64,000 nucleotides of DNA, from positions 42,306,001 through 42,370,000 of the forward strand of contig NC_088927.1 of NCBI RefSeq assembly GCF_038396675.1, given 5' to 3'. The notes under the pieces are model-generated. The model ran no database searches, had not been told where the DNA came from, and saw nothing but the letters and a program-made list of their open reading frames with translations. Of this stretch, positions 11,343-20,206 are shown one piece after another (position 1 is the stretch's first letter; every line of letters starts with the position of its first letter). Source of the DNA: Hydra vulgaris. Taxonomy: Eukaryota > Cnidaria > Hydrozoa > Anthoathecata > Hydridae. Both the position numbers and the translations under genes were made by a program.

Positions 11343-11997
11343 AATCACACGAATTTTTTTTATAATTATGTTTGGACTTTTTTGTATTGACAGTTGGATA
11401 TGTTTACATTTTTACAAAACTAAGCGCCTCTGCCGTAATGGTTCATTTTGTAAGTATACTAAAACATTTTTTTCCAATTTCAAGCCTTAATATATTAATA
11501 GGCCTTAGGTATCACATAACTTTCTTTGCATTTTTAGACTCAATACCTTTGATAATTTCAAATCCTAAAAGAAAAATTGTGTGCAACACTTCGCCGCTAG
11601 AATTAACTCCGATTAAAAGTTGACAAAACTGATTGATTTTGTACTTTTGAACTATGATAATTAGCCAACCGCACAGTGTCACGCAACTTTTTTATGTTTT
11701 TTGGAGAGAGCTTTTGGGTTACGTCTGATATTAACTACAAAAGCTATGTGCAACTTTTTGCTTTGCCAAAAAAATGGGTTCAAAGGTGGCAAAAACTAAA
11801 TTTCTAAAAATTTTTAAAAAAATCTCAAAAATTTAAGCCCAAATTCCGAGTGAACGAAACATTTTTGTAAATTTTTTTTTTCCCCAACAGGTTTTCTCTA
11901 TATTCTTATCAATATATAAAAAATTCAAGCAATTTGGAGGAGGTCACTTCCACAGTTTCAGGAATTTGCCTGATTCTTAGAAAAAACGGCTCTTAAA
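11343..11997 (-). repeat. Right long terminal inverted repeat
   Basis: Inverted copy of 5,941-6,583. It starts at ATCACACGAATTTTTTTTAT and ends CGGCTCTTAAA. The gene's stop codon lies about 180 bp before the arm begins. Confidence 0.85.
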
Positions 11998-12589
11998 TAT
12001 CATCTCAGGAAAATAAAAGTTTACATTAATATTAAGATTATTTATAAAATTAATAAACTCATAAACAAATATTTTCGATCACTGGTTTATGTATTATCAA
12101 AAATCTTCCTAGAATACCGTCTACCACTTGTTTATCATGCACCTGTTTGTGCAACATCATCTTCTACATTCTTATCCTGATCGTCTTATTTCGTAACCTA
12201 ATTTGTAACCGCAAAAAACTATTTTAATTAAAATAATTTTAATGTACATTCATAAAATAAAATTAGAATTACACAGAACAACTTTACATATAGAGGATTT
12301 TCTGAATGGAAGTTTCCAAAATTTCCTGCACCATCCATGTTTATTTTTGACAAAAATAAAAATGGGAAAATTTCGAAAGTCGCGCCATATCATATGCAGT
12401 GGCTTTTACCAGCTCTGTTCAACCAATTTTCTTTAGCAAATGTAACTAAATTAAGCGAATATGCATCTAAATTTAAAAAATTTAAAAATTTATTTATTAA
12501 ACCTCTTAATTAATGCAAAGATGAATACCTACTGCTACACTATCCAACTAACGCTTACAGAATGAATTTAAACTGTTTATAAAACTTAC

Positions 12590-12694
12590 GAAAAAAGTTC
12601 TTGCAGCAGGACTTTCATAACGAGAGACCAGCAACTCATATTTTCTAACTGTGTCAATGTTGCAATCAATAACTTCTAAAACATCTGAGTCCAT
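12590..12694 (-). CDS. Candidate first exon of an unidentified gene in the outer element
   Basis: On the minus strand ATG at 12,694 opens 35 codons (MDSDVLEVIDCNIDTVRKYE ... RYESPAARTFF) ending at a consensus donor C|GTAAGT. The exon lies between the long-TIR element and the right end of the outer element, so it may be the start of the outer element's own gene. No matching downstream exon could be confirmed: an acceptor near 12,460 leads to a plausible stretch (TFAKENWLNRAGKSHC) but not in the required phase. Confidence 0.4.
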
Positions 12695-12964
12695 TAAGTT
12701 GTTGGCATTTAGGAAGGTAGATTGTCGCGATAAGAGATTTATAACTTTTTAGCTTACGACACTCGTTTATTATTTATTAATCAGTCGTTTTGCTTTCAGT
12801 TGTTGTAAGGAAGTGAATCTTGTAAACGCATTTAAATTAATTATTTAGCCAATAAAAAGTAATTTTTAATAATTTTTTTAATTTCGTTTTAATTATGCCT
12901 ATTTAAACCGCGTGACTTAAGCTGTTATGTGAGTCTTCTGACCAATGGCTGTATTGCTATATTA

Positions 12965-13333
12965 TAATATAATAAACGTTTATTAAACGTCGATCAAACG
13001 TTTAGAATAACAACTTATATTAGTCAGTATTGTAAACGTTTGATTGGCGTTTAATAAACGTATAAATTAAAAGATTTAAAGCGTAGATTTTAAATCTTTA
13101 AATGTTTACGTTTAATTAAGGTCGATTAAAGGTTTACAATATTGACTAATGTAAGTCGATATTCTAAACGTTAAATCGACGTTTAGTAAACGTATATATA
13201 AAAAAGTTTTAAATATACATTTCAAATCAAGCGTCAATTTTTAGTCAATAATAGGTCGCTAAACGTTTTATCTATTTTTCGACCGATTTTGATTAAATAT
13301 TGACCAACTCTAAACCAATCTGTGTTTACTGGG
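12965..13333. repeat. Subterminal ACGTTTA-rich repeat zone, right
   Basis: Repeated AAACGTTTA, AACGTCGAT and TAAACGTATA motifs in both orientations mirror the left zone. It ends TGTGTTTACTGGG, the terminal inverted repeat. Confidence 0.7.
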
Positions 13334-13418
13334 AACATTCAAATTTAATTATTTTCCTCGGACAAAATTAAATGATTTCAAAATTTGCATCAAAGGGTAC
13401 CTTGATGTGTACGCTATC
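13334..13418 (+). repeat. Repeat unit copy B, right half
   Basis: AACATTCAAATTTAATTATT onward matches 4,938-5,023 of copy A almost base for base (CCTCGGACAAAATTAAATGA), ending CCTTGATGTGTAC. It is the resumption of the unit split by the outer element. Confidence 0.85.
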
Positions 13419-13615
13419 ACCCCATATAAGTGGCGTTCTTGGGTCAGCTAGGTTGGCATTATCAGGATCTGTGCTAACCGTAAACTAGCTAATTTGAGAA
13501 CATCTGGAAATATTTCTTGTTTAATTTTTTATTTTTTTTTTATTTTTTTTATTTTATGTATTTGGCAGTTAGTAAAAAAATTTTACAATCGTAATAATAA
13601 AAGAAAAAATTATAT

Positions 13616-14400
13616 GACTGGGGCTAGAAGAAGACAAAATTAGTCTTATCATTATATAAAAAATTATATTATATTAAAATTAGTCTTATCATTATCAATA
13701 ATTTAACAACTAAAATTTTTGAAATAATTTTCTTAATGATGTTTAATGAAGCAATTACAATTTTTCTATTAATATCGTCTGGTCCAATCGTTTTATCAAG
13801 TTTTGAAAGCGGTTTCAAAGAAAAGAGATTAAAGGAGATAGCATTATTTACTAATGATGATAAAGATGGTTTTTTGCTAAATTTAATCCAACTGATACGA
13901 AATAATTGTTTATTTTGCTTGTTATTTTAGTACTTGTTAATTTTGCTATTTTTATAGGAACAATTAAAAGTTCGCCATTTATTTCAATAACCTTTGGCAA
14001 AAACATTTTTATTTTACTGATGATTTTATTTCTATATTGTTTTTCTAGAATCGTTTTTGTATTTCTCAAATAAGTCAGAGTAGTATTTTTTTTTAAGTTT
14101 TTTCTTTATTTTTCAAATTGTTTGGCATAAGTTTTACAGAGTCATTTTCAATTGTTTTTAATTTTAGGTATTTGGTGTACCGGTTTTGTTTTATTATCAA
14201 AGATTTTTTTAAATTTTATTTCAATCCATGGTGATTTTATATTTTGTTTGTTTTAAAAATCTCACATTTTGGTAAGTTTACATCAAATTCGTAAAGTATT
14301 TAAAAAATTTCCTTGTACATTTTATTTGGTTCAGAAGTACTCATAAGACTCCAATTTATGAAGGATGATTGCTCGTTAAATGAGTGAGTTTTTTTTGTTA
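13616..14400 (-). mobile_element. LINE fragment (CR1/Jockey-like), internally deleted
   Basis: The low-coordinate end (GACTGGGGCTAGAAGAAGAC) matches the 3' end of the LINE at 50,640. Moving along the minus strand, 14,400 to 13,840 encodes the endonuclease-to-RT linker: SFINWSLMSTSEPNKMY, SPWIEIKFKKI, YRNKIISKIKM, IEINGEL and KINNYFVSVGLNLAKN. The RT region itself is missing, so the 3' end was joined to the linker by deletion. Several stops; no longer functional. Confidence 0.65.
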
Positions 14401-14478
14401 ATGAGGTAGTTTACGGTGACTTTTTTGTAGTGGTATTAATTAAGTAGTTTTATTTATAAAGAGAAAAAAAAAAAGAGA

Positions 14479-14501
14479 GGGGGAGGAGGAAGGGGAGGGG
14501 G
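14479..14501 (+). repeat. G-rich purine tract
   Basis: Runs of G5, G4 and G5 separated by AGGAGGA sit in an otherwise purine-only stretch (14,461-14,502). It has quadruplex potential; no gene nearby. Confidence 0.5.
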
Positions 14502-14810
14502 AATGATCAGATTAGTCACTTTTAACAATTCCTTTTTTGAGCAATTTTTTTGAGGTATTGGTTGTAATAATATTGTCTATTTATGAATTAAGTAGTTTGA
14601 TTTTATGTTTAGGTAAATAATAACACCTCCACCTGGCTTTTTTTGTTTATTGTGCAAGAGGACCCAAGGACCCATTTGTTATCAGAAGCAGAGATAAAAA
14701 AATTTCTTAGTTTTTTTTGCAATAAAACCTAAATTATAAAAATTTAAAATATAAGAAAAAACTATACACTATATTCATAAAAGATACGGAACTTTTTAAT
14801 TTTGCGGAAC

Positions 14811-14839
14811 ACTATTTATGCTTGTGAAGCATAAATAGT
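14811..14839. repeat. Perfect 13-bp-arm hairpin
   Basis: ACTATTTATGCTT, a GTG loop, and the exact reverse complement. No T-run adjacent to suggest a terminator. Confidence 0.7.
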
Positions 14840-15129
14840 ATAGCTTTCAGAAGGTTATTTTTTGTTTGCAAAAAGAAGCAACTTATTTCATTAATTGGTT
14901 TCAGTTAAACGCTATGGTTGCTAATCCAGATAAATTTAGTTGACTTTTAGTTGGTCAGGGTTAGGTTTAGGGTTCCATCAAGGATCCAGAAATCCAGCTT
15001 ATTTAATAAAAAAATATGGAATGAATTAATATTATTAATGGCAAACAAAGTAAAAGATTTAAAATGAGATAATCTCGAGATAAAGGTTTAAAATGAGATA
15101 ATCTTGGTAACTTTTTTTAGCATTTCTGT

Positions 15130-16575
15130 TGATTCAACACCGATTAATCAATTGTACGGTATGTACCAGTTGCACGTCATGAATCTGTAGAACGTTTTCT
15201 AACACTTCTTCCAATTGAAAACCATACATAAGAAAATTTAGCTGAAAAGGTTCTTAAGTACCTTCAAGGTGATTACAAATTGGCTGCGAATATGGCCGGA
15301 AAATACAATAGCATGCAAAAAAAAATATATTAAATAATAATAAATATGCTCTATATATTCCTTGTGCGGGTCATTCTTTGAATTTAGTAAGTTGTTTGGC
15401 TATTGTGTGGAGTTTAATATATAATTTCTTCTCGGTTTCTTGAAAACAAAGATCTATCCTAAAAACAGTTATAGGGCAAACATGGGTGCCGAAAATTCTC
15501 TCTGCTACTCGATGGAAAGCACAAGAAAGTGCTAACAAAGCTGTAATCGAAAACTAAAGTTACAAAATAATAACGAAAATGGAGACGTCAAAAGAGATGT
15601 TTGCAATATTGTTGTAAAAATGGGATAATTCGAGTTTGTCTCTTTGTTAGTATTCTGAAACGATACTTTTCTCACTTTTCAAAAAAATAGTAAAGTAATG
15701 CAAGACTCAAAATTATCTTTAAATAACTGTGCCAAAATTTATAAATCATCAGAAAATTATATTGAAACATTTTGCAATTTATTTGATGATTATGAAGAAA
15801 AAGCTAAAAGTATTTTACCTAATACCGACTACATAATTAGAAGAAAAAGAATAGAAAATCGTTACCAAATGATAGAAATCCTGTTGATCATTCAACTCAA
15901 TAGTCAGGTAGAGATGATTTTAGGATTAAAGTTTTCCTTCCTGTAATCAACACTTTACGTCAAAATTTAGAAAGGCGACCATTAGTTTACAATAACATCA
16001 AAAAAGTTCGCGTTTCTTTTGAACTTAAAATTTTTACATGAAGAGTTAAATGAAAAAATGAACTTTTTTATTGAAATTGACTTAAAGAACGAAGTTAGGT
16101 ATTTCTATGTATTATCCAAACAAATTGTGTATGCATTAATTTTACGACGGTTACACATAAAAATTTATATAAATTTGCCATTTAAATTATGACAATTTGT
16201 AAGCAGCTTTCCCAAATATTATGACATTTCTGTGAACTTTTTTATCATTAATAAGGAAAAAGTTGTAGATACTCTTTTCTATTGTTACTCATTCTCCCGT
16301 ATTTATTATATTATATTAATTATATGAGTTTTATGTTAATTATTTATGTGTGTGTGTTTATTATATATTAATCATATTCAATATTCATTTAGAACATAAA
16401 TATTTAAATATATTATCTAAGCAAATTATCAAGCTATATCATGCTTTATATAATTTATTTACACCCGATTTTGATTATTTTTTACCTTTTGAAGCTAATC
16501 TATATTTATAAATTTAAGATGGCCACATTTATTGTTATAGCCTAAGGCCTCAGAGAGAGAGTAAATCCGGCCCTG
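15130..16575 (+). mobile_element. hAT (ZMYM/TTF-type) transposon remnant
   Basis: Plus-strand reading with interruptions shows VRYVPVARHESVERFL, ENLAEKVLKYLQGDYKLAAN, MAGKYNSMQ, ALYIPCAGHSLNLVSCLA and KILSATRWKAQESANKAV, the signature of TTF/ZMYM-like hAT transposases (conserved CAGHSLN and TRW). A continuation at 15,698-15,990 gives SENYIETFCNLFDDYEEKAK and PVINTLRQNLERRPLVYNNI. The right end at 16,546-16,575 (GAGTAAATCCGGCCCTG) is a typical hAT terminal inverted repeat read in reverse. The left terminus was not found. Frameshifts and stops show it is dead. Confidence 0.7.
15826..16220 (+). repeat. Segment duplicated at 20,829-21,165
   Basis: About 395 bp, from CGACTACATAATTAGAAGAA to AAGCAGCTTTCCCAAATATT, recur at 20,829-21,165 with two internal deletions. 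Here the segment is continuous with hAT coding sequence on its left, so this is the likely source context. Confidence 0.85.
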
Positions 16576-17047
16576 GATACGCGGTTCCTAGGAATATAGT
16601 CCTTCCCTCCCAACCCTTATAGCAGCACTTCTAGAGACCAAATTTTTATTTAGAAATACCAGGGGGGCAGCTAGAGCTAAAAATATCCCTGCAGTTAAGT
16701 TAAATGTAATAATTTATTATTCAACAAAAAGTTAATTTTCTTGTGTGTATGCCATTTTTAACCTTTAAACCTTATTTTTGATTTATGCGAGAAACAGTTT
16801 TTTAAATTATATGTAGTTTTATACAGGTGGTTTTTTACACGTAGTTTTTTACACGTAGTGTTTTATATCGTACAAACATAAAACTTTTGACAAATTTAAG
16901 TCTCAAAGGAGTAAAAGATTTTTTACACAAAAAAGAAACAAAAATTATATTAAATAAATATTACTTAAAAAAAATTATAAAATTTTATGTAAATATTATA
17001 AAATATTAATAATAATAAAAAAAGTTAAATCCTTCTTAATAAACCCC
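16576..17047. other. AT-rich spacer
   Basis: No gene recognised. A moderately GC-richer patch at 16,600-16,700 borders the hAT end; 16,940-17,040 is almost pure A/T and would be the 3' flank of the minus-strand secreted-protein gene. Confidence 0.5.
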
Positions 17048-17545
17048 TTACATAATTTCAGTCAGTAAACGGTCTAATTCTTCAGAATCATATTGCTTTT
17101 CCTGGTACGTTTTCTTGTCTGAAAATTCAACCATATTTTTTGTAGACTCTAAATCGTCAAGTTTTGATTTAAGTAAACTAAGCACTTCATTTACAAAATC
17201 TGACTTTTTTTCGCCATGTTTTTTCCCTCGCAACATTGATAAAAACATAAATCCCATTTTTGGTGTTGGCTCATTTTTTTTTTTATCGGAAACGACTAAA
17301 ATCAAAAAGTAAAAATACGATATGCAACAATGAGTTACGTTTAAAGAAATTAAGTCAAGAACTAAGAAGTAAATATTGCATAAACATTTCTAGTAAATCT
17401 ATCAATTCAAACTTTCAAACCGTTTACCTTCATCTGCTTGTGTTTCGATGCAATTTTTTGTTCTTATAAACAAGCAGTTAGCTGTTGTAAATGAAAATAA
17501 AACAATACTCGGCAAGATTGTGATCAAAACAACAGATGCTTTCAT
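17048..17545 (-). CDS. Two-exon secreted peptide-precursor candidate
   Basis: Minus-strand exon 1 (17,545-17,428) starts MKASVVLITILPSIVLFSFT followed by TANC, a convincing signal peptide, then a short stretch with two further cysteines. A donor GAAG|GTAAAC and acceptor TTTTGATTTTAG remove a 132-bp intron (17,427-17,296). Exon 2 (17,295-17,048) reads VVSDKKKNEPTPKMGF, then FLSMLRGKKHGEKKSDF and an acidic helical tail (NEVLSLLKSKLDDLE; DSEELDRLLTEIM) with a TAA stop. Total 121 residues, uninterrupted. The Gly-Lys-Lys after SMLR is the classic signal for dibasic cleavage and C-terminal amidation, so the protein may be a neuropeptide precursor yielding an LR-amide; a secreted structural or defence peptide is the alternative. 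No named family recognised. It lies between transposon remnants but shows no decay. Confidence 0.6.
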
Positions 17546-18244
17546 TTTTTTGAGGAATCCAGTTTTTTGCTATTTGAGTAGAACTTCTTAGAAAAGTTTA
17601 GTGAGATAACTATGTTGGTTTAATCTTTAAGCGAATAAATCAAGAATACTTATGTGTAGATTATCGTGTCCATTTTCTGATTTATTCATTTAGTCAATAG
17701 GTTATTGTGAATTCAAAAATAACAGATTATCTTGTAAACAAATTCGTCTATTTAACCATTTAAAAAAAAAAAACTATGACAATTTCAATTAGTAATTTGT
17801 TTTATCAAATATGATAATACTTACTGTAATGTGTTTTTACATGGAAGCAGTTAAAAAAATATATAGTTATATACGATTTTGTTATACTTAGAATTGCGTA
17901 TGTGTTTCACGAGTTGTTTTTTTTAACTGCAGGAAGTTTTTATAAACATTATCAAAATGTTAAAATGATATGCCAAAAATTTAATTAAAATTATATGCAA
18001 AACTAGAATATGAAATACGAGTGTAAAATAAAAGAAAAAGATGAAATACATGAGCAAAATAAAATAAAATTACTTATCGGACTTGATGGAGTAATGCGTA
18101 AAACGAAGTATATCTTAGTAAGAATGAGTAAATTTTAAGTAAAAGAAAGCAAAAGTAAATAAAACCTAAGCTACTAAGTTTGACAATTTGAATGAACCCA
18201 AAAAAGTAAAAAAAGAAAAAAAATTGGAAATACTTTTTTATTGC
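17546..18244. other. AT-rich spacer, 5' flank of the secreted-protein gene
   Basis: No coding sequence supported. The promoter of the minus-strand gene should lie in the first few hundred bases. 18,000-18,180 has many AAAATAAAA motifs. Confidence 0.4.
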
Positions 18245-18249
18245 TGCTT

Positions 18250-18460
18250 ATAAGTTGTACAAAGGCGAAGCCAGTGGTCATTAATATAGAGAAGAAAAAG
18301 TAGTGGTCCTAATACTGAGCCTTGAGGAACACCGTTGGAACATTTTATTTGAATCAATTTTGAGTCACCGACTGAGACAAACTGAGATCTCTTGTGAAGA
18401 TAGGAGGTAAACCATTTACCTCCTATCTTACCAGCTAAAAGTAATATTTTATTTGAGGGC
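18250..18460 (-). mobile_element. LINE reverse-transcriptase fragment
   Basis: The minus strand reads [40 protein letters not shown] and [12 protein letters not shown] without interruption, the RT palm region just before the YADD box (the [19 protein letters not shown] motif is diagnostic). The fragment ends before the catalytic box. It contains a natural palindrome, AGATAGGAGGTAAA...TTTACCTCCTATCTT, near 18,400-18,430. The clade is Jockey/CR1-like from motifs only. Confidence 0.8.
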
Positions 18461-18469
18461 CAGGGAAGA

Positions 18470-18900
18470 ACTCAAAAAATTTTTTTTTGTAAATGAAAGT
18501 AACTTTTATAAGTTACCCAAATTCATACTCTTTGAGACTACACTTTAATATTTTCAAAAAAAATGCCTTACAGTGCCTTTTTTTGCGGTTATTAAAGTGC
18601 TCCTAGAAGTCCTTACGATCTTATCACAAAGCATCGCAGGATAAAATTTACTAGGAAGTTAACGCCTCCTTCCTTTATAAATTATAGTTTAAATTGTATA
18701 TTATAGTTTAAAGAATAATAGTTTAAACTTACTTGATATTTACTTAATAGTAAAAACTATTTTTTTATGTTTATTAAGGTACTCCAAGAAGTTCCTACGG
18801 TGTTTTCACAGAGAACCTCTAGAGCGTATTTAACTAAAAAGTTTACGCCTCCTTCCTTACCAATGTCGCTTATTGGGCTAGAGCTGGCGCCAAACCTTGA
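18470..18900 (+). repeat. Degenerate dispersed repeat, two related blocks
   Basis: Blocks at about 18,580-18,690 and 18,770-18,870 share motifs (TATTAA(A/G)GT-CTCC, AGAAGT(C/T)C, ACGCCTCCTTCCTT). AAATTCATACTCTTTGAGAC at 18,519 recurs inside the MITE at 31,430. Probably a non-coding transposon derivative. Confidence 0.5.
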
Positions 18901-19305
18901 AAATCTTCTGAGCAAGAACTCTTAAATTGATTAAACCAGTTTTGGTTTTGGTTTTTGGCAACTAATGATTTTAATTTTGGTAGGTCTAAGTTTAATATAC
19001 AAATTACACCAATTGCCTAAAAAAAACTTGGTAAAAATAGTTAGGAAATAAAAATTGAAAGTGTACCATGATGCCCTTCTTCCCTACTTTTTAAATTCTT
19101 AAGCGTTTGTAAATTTCTTGAATTGCAATTAGTATTGCAAAATAATATTGTTAAAACTATAGACATTTATTTATATTTGTAAATATGTCAATATTTTTTT
19201 ATTTAATTTATAATCTTTATACAATCTTATAATCAAATTTTTAGCCAATGTGGTAATCTGGCAATGTTTAGTTTCAATTCTGGCAATATATAAAAATATA
19301 AAAAC

Positions 19306-19487
<182 letters not shown>

Positions 19488-19488
19488 A

Positions 19489-19745
19489 GGGGTATTCAAA
19501 AAAAGTGAATTTTCAAATCTAAAAAACCATACCCCCTAAATTTAGGGCAAATGTATAAAAAATGAGCCTCGCAAAGTTTGAGCGCTGTCCGATCACTTTA
19601 CCCCCCCCCCCCCCTTGAGGGAAGGGTAATTTTTTTTTTTTTTCAAATTTTTTTTTTTCTGCTATATGTGTATAGGCCTATATTTTTGTTTAAAAATATA
19701 TTGTTTTTTTCCTACTTCTCAAAAATCTATGTTTGGTGGTATTGA
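19489..19745 (+). repeat. Left TIR of the 4.1-kb element
   Basis: Pairs with 23,285-23,610: shared blocks include AAATGAGCCTCGCAAAGTTTG, TATAGGCCTATATTTTTGTT and TCAAAAATCTATGTTTGGTG. The right arm has ~70 extra bases around its C/G runs. Confidence 0.85.
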
Positions 19746-19762
19746 AAATTACGAAAATAAGA

Positions 19763-19793
<31 letters not shown>

Positions 19794-19807
19794 ATATATA
19801 TATATGA

Positions 19808-19878
<71 letters not shown>

Positions 19879-19894
19879 TTATTTATTTATTTAT
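19763..19894. repeat. Internal (TA)n/(TTTA)n microsatellite
   Basis: (TA)n passes into (TTTA)n, then a short hairpin AAGCCTTGTG...CACAAGGCCT at 19,895-19,930. It sits just inside the left TIR. Confidence 0.9.
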
Positions 19895-20023
19895 AAGCCT
19901 TGTGTATATTAACATATACACACAAGGCCTCTCTAACTATTTCCAAGACATACCAGAGGGAGCAACCAACTTCATTTTGCCAGAAAGAATGAACAGTTGT
20001 TGGTTGTGACCTCAGCAATGTTG

Positions 20024-20119
20024 TTTATCTATATTGAAAAAAAACACTATTTATCTATATTGAAAAAAAACACTATTTATCTATATTGAAAAAAAACACT
20101 ATTTATCTATATTGAAAAA
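20024..20119 (+). repeat. 26-bp tandem repeat, ~3.7 copies
   Basis: The unit TTTATCTATATTGAAAAAAA plus ACACTA repeats exactly at 26-bp spacing. It lies between the left TIR and the 3' end of the transposase pseudogene. Confidence 0.9.
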
Positions 20120-20206
20120 TCAAAATGAGCTAGAATAAATAAAATTATAAATTTATATTCAAGTTTTATAACAGAAAAAAATTTACAAATCTAATAATAA
20201 TCAAGT

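Larger units (their letters stand above)
5941..11997. mobile_element. ~6.1-kb DNA transposon with ~650-bp TIRs
   Basis: The two ends are long, highly similar inverted repeats (about 5,941-6,583 and 11,343-11,997) beginning TTTAAGAG. Between them is one spliced gene for a large zinc-finger protein whose relatives are common uncharacterised proteins in cnidarians. TATCA near each end (left ...TTTCTATCA, right TATCATCTC) may be a 5-bp target duplication, but the left terminus then carries a few extra T/A bases. The element is nested in the 5,219-13,333 element. The gene is broken, so this copy is probably no longer autonomous. Confidence 0.75.
5219..13333. mobile_element. ~8.1-kb outer element with CCCAGTAAACACA termini
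   Basis: The left end reads CCCAGTAAACACACAAACG and the right end ...CTGTGTTTACTGGG, an inverted repeat of about 13 bp. The flanking sequences rejoin to the intact sequence in copy A (CTGAAACATTC) if AA is a 2-bp target-site duplication, so insertion is shown directly by a filled/empty-site pair. Both ends carry ~300 bp of dense AAACGT/ACGTTTA motifs in mixed orientation. Most of the interior is a separate long-TIR element at 5,941-11,997; the remaining internal sequence (12.0-12.96 kb) contains one candidate exon. Superfamily not assigned. Confidence 0.8.

Noticed and set aside
14949-14975. Interstitial telomere repeat (GGGTTAGGTTTAGGGTT)
   Set aside because: Only about two and a half irregular TTAGGG-like units; too short to be more than chance.
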